Below are positions 5,732 through 6,145 of a stretch of DNA of 6,145 bases, piece after piece. The DNA lies in the NCBI GenBank assembly GCA_947440895.1, contig CANETO010000133.1:1-6145 (forward strand). Direction: 5' to 3'. How positions within the stretch are numbered: the first letter of the stretch is position 1; every line of letters begins with the position of its first letter. The stretch is from Planctomycetaceae bacterium. GTDB lineage: Bacteria; Planctomycetota; Planctomycetia; Pirellulales; UBA1268. Made by a program: the position numbers and the translations under genes. The notes below the pieces were generated by a model. It did not search any database. It had not been told where the DNA came from and saw only the letters and a program-made list of their open reading frames with translations.

Positions 5732-6145
5732 TGCAGCTCCCCTCCGCCAACTGCGTGCTCTTCGCCGCCGGGTTCGACTGGCTCGAGGCGGTGCTGCCGT
5801 TTCTGTTCGTGGCATTCTGGATCCTGTCGCAGGTGTTCGCGGTGTTTCGCCGGCTGCAGGGGGGCGGACAGAAGCCACCAGCGCTGCCACGATTCGATCC
5901 TGCCCGCGACCGGCAACGGCTGCCACGGCCCCCGGCCGACGATGTCGCGGTCCCACGGACCGATCTCGAGAAGCAGATCGCCGAATTTCTTCGCGAGGCG
6001 ACCGGCGAGCAGCAGCGACAGCCCACGATCAAGAAGGCCCCGCCGCAGCCGGCCAAGAAGCCGCAGCCCACGCGGCCCGTCCAGCGGACGAACGCCGAAC
6101 GCCGCGTGTCCCAAGAATCCCGCAGTGAGGAATCCCGAAGTCAGG
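5731..6145 (+). CDS. Single-pass membrane protein with proline-rich tail, unknown function (incomplete)
   Basis: The ATG at 5731 uses the last base of the floA stop (TGATG), so the gene is probably translationally coupled to floA; a GTG at 5728 in the same frame is an alternative start. No clear Shine-Dalgarno sequence precedes it. The frame stays open for 138 codons to the window edge. Residues about 17-38 form one membrane segment (WLEAVLPFLFVAFWILSQVF) followed by Arg-Arg at 40-41, suggesting a cytoplasmic C-terminal part. That part is Pro/Arg/Gln/Lys-rich and likely disordered, with one predicted helix, DLEKQIAEFLREATG (78-92), that could be a binding motif. Near the edge ESRSE and ESRSQ form a small tandem repeat. 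I do not recognise a named family, but I associate similar short proteins after floA with planctomycetes. Its position suggests a role with FloA and NfeD; this is inference. The reading frame is well supported; the function is not. Confidence 0.75.
   Translation, partial: MQLPSANCVLFAAGFDWLEAVLPFLFVAFWILSQVFAVFRRLQGGGQKPPALPRFDPARDRQRLPRPPADDVAVPRTDLEKQIAEFLREATGEQQRQPTIKKAPPQPAKKPQPTRPVQRTNAERRVSQESRSEESRSQ
6115..6144 (+). repeat. 15-base tandem repeat, two copies, at the window edge
   Basis: GAATCCCGCAGTGAG (6115-6129) is followed directly by GAATCCCGAAGTCAG (6130-6144), differing at two positions. The unit is five codons, so it keeps the reading frame of the membrane protein and encodes ESRSE then ESRSQ. 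More copies may follow outside the window. Confidence 0.6.

Noticed and set aside
3587..5956. A 789-codon open frame on the minus strand covering the end of the long nfeD, the short nfeD, floA and the start of the next gene
   Set aside because: It lies antisense to four well-supported genes. Its translation is rich in Arg, His, Pro and Gly with no domain or membrane pattern, as expected for an antisense frame in GC-rich DNA.

Overview
The window is GC-rich chromosomal DNA with long open frames. Its gene content and protein style point to a planctomycete, probably Pirellulales-like: an FloA flotillin behind two NfeD proteins, a secreted HEAT-like protein of a planctomycete type, and a proline-rich single-pass membrane protein after floA. 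This placement comes from recognising protein families, not from a marker gene, and I cannot name a genus.

Left part, all read leftward: pyrE (orotate phosphoribosyltransferase, 1666 to 1079) is followed by a gap of about 300 bases, then by the start of a secreted HEAT-repeat-like protein (779 to the window edge, incomplete). The gap has no convincing gene. It holds three copies of a 31-base hairpin repeat in alternating orientation (876-906 +, 954-984 -, 1033-1063 +), spaced by 47 and 48 bases, with compensatory stem changes and a GNRA-type loop in every copy. This looks like a REP/BIME-type element. A short AT-rich hairpin lies between the first two copies.

Centre: 1667-1798 is a divergent intergenic region. 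On the + strand it has a good sigma70-type promoter (TTGACT, 16 bases, TAGAAT). On the - strand a TATAGT box lies so close to the pyrE start that the pyrE transcript may have no leader.

Right part, all read rightward, looks like one operon: a long NfeD protein (732 aa) with two tandem ClpP/SppA-like domains, a membrane domain and an OB domain; a short NfeD protein (219 aa) starting in an ATGA overlap; floA (338 aa) after a 61-base gap with a good Shine-Dalgarno sequence; and an incomplete single-pass membrane protein whose ATG overlaps the floA stop codon. NfeD and FloA proteins are known partners in membrane microdomains. The fourth gene is the least known member and a candidate accessory protein.

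I saw no phage, toxin-antitoxin, CRISPR, defence or tRNA/rRNA features. The points most worth a second look are the covarying hairpin repeats and the apparent loss of catalytic residues in both protease-like domains of the long NfeD protein.
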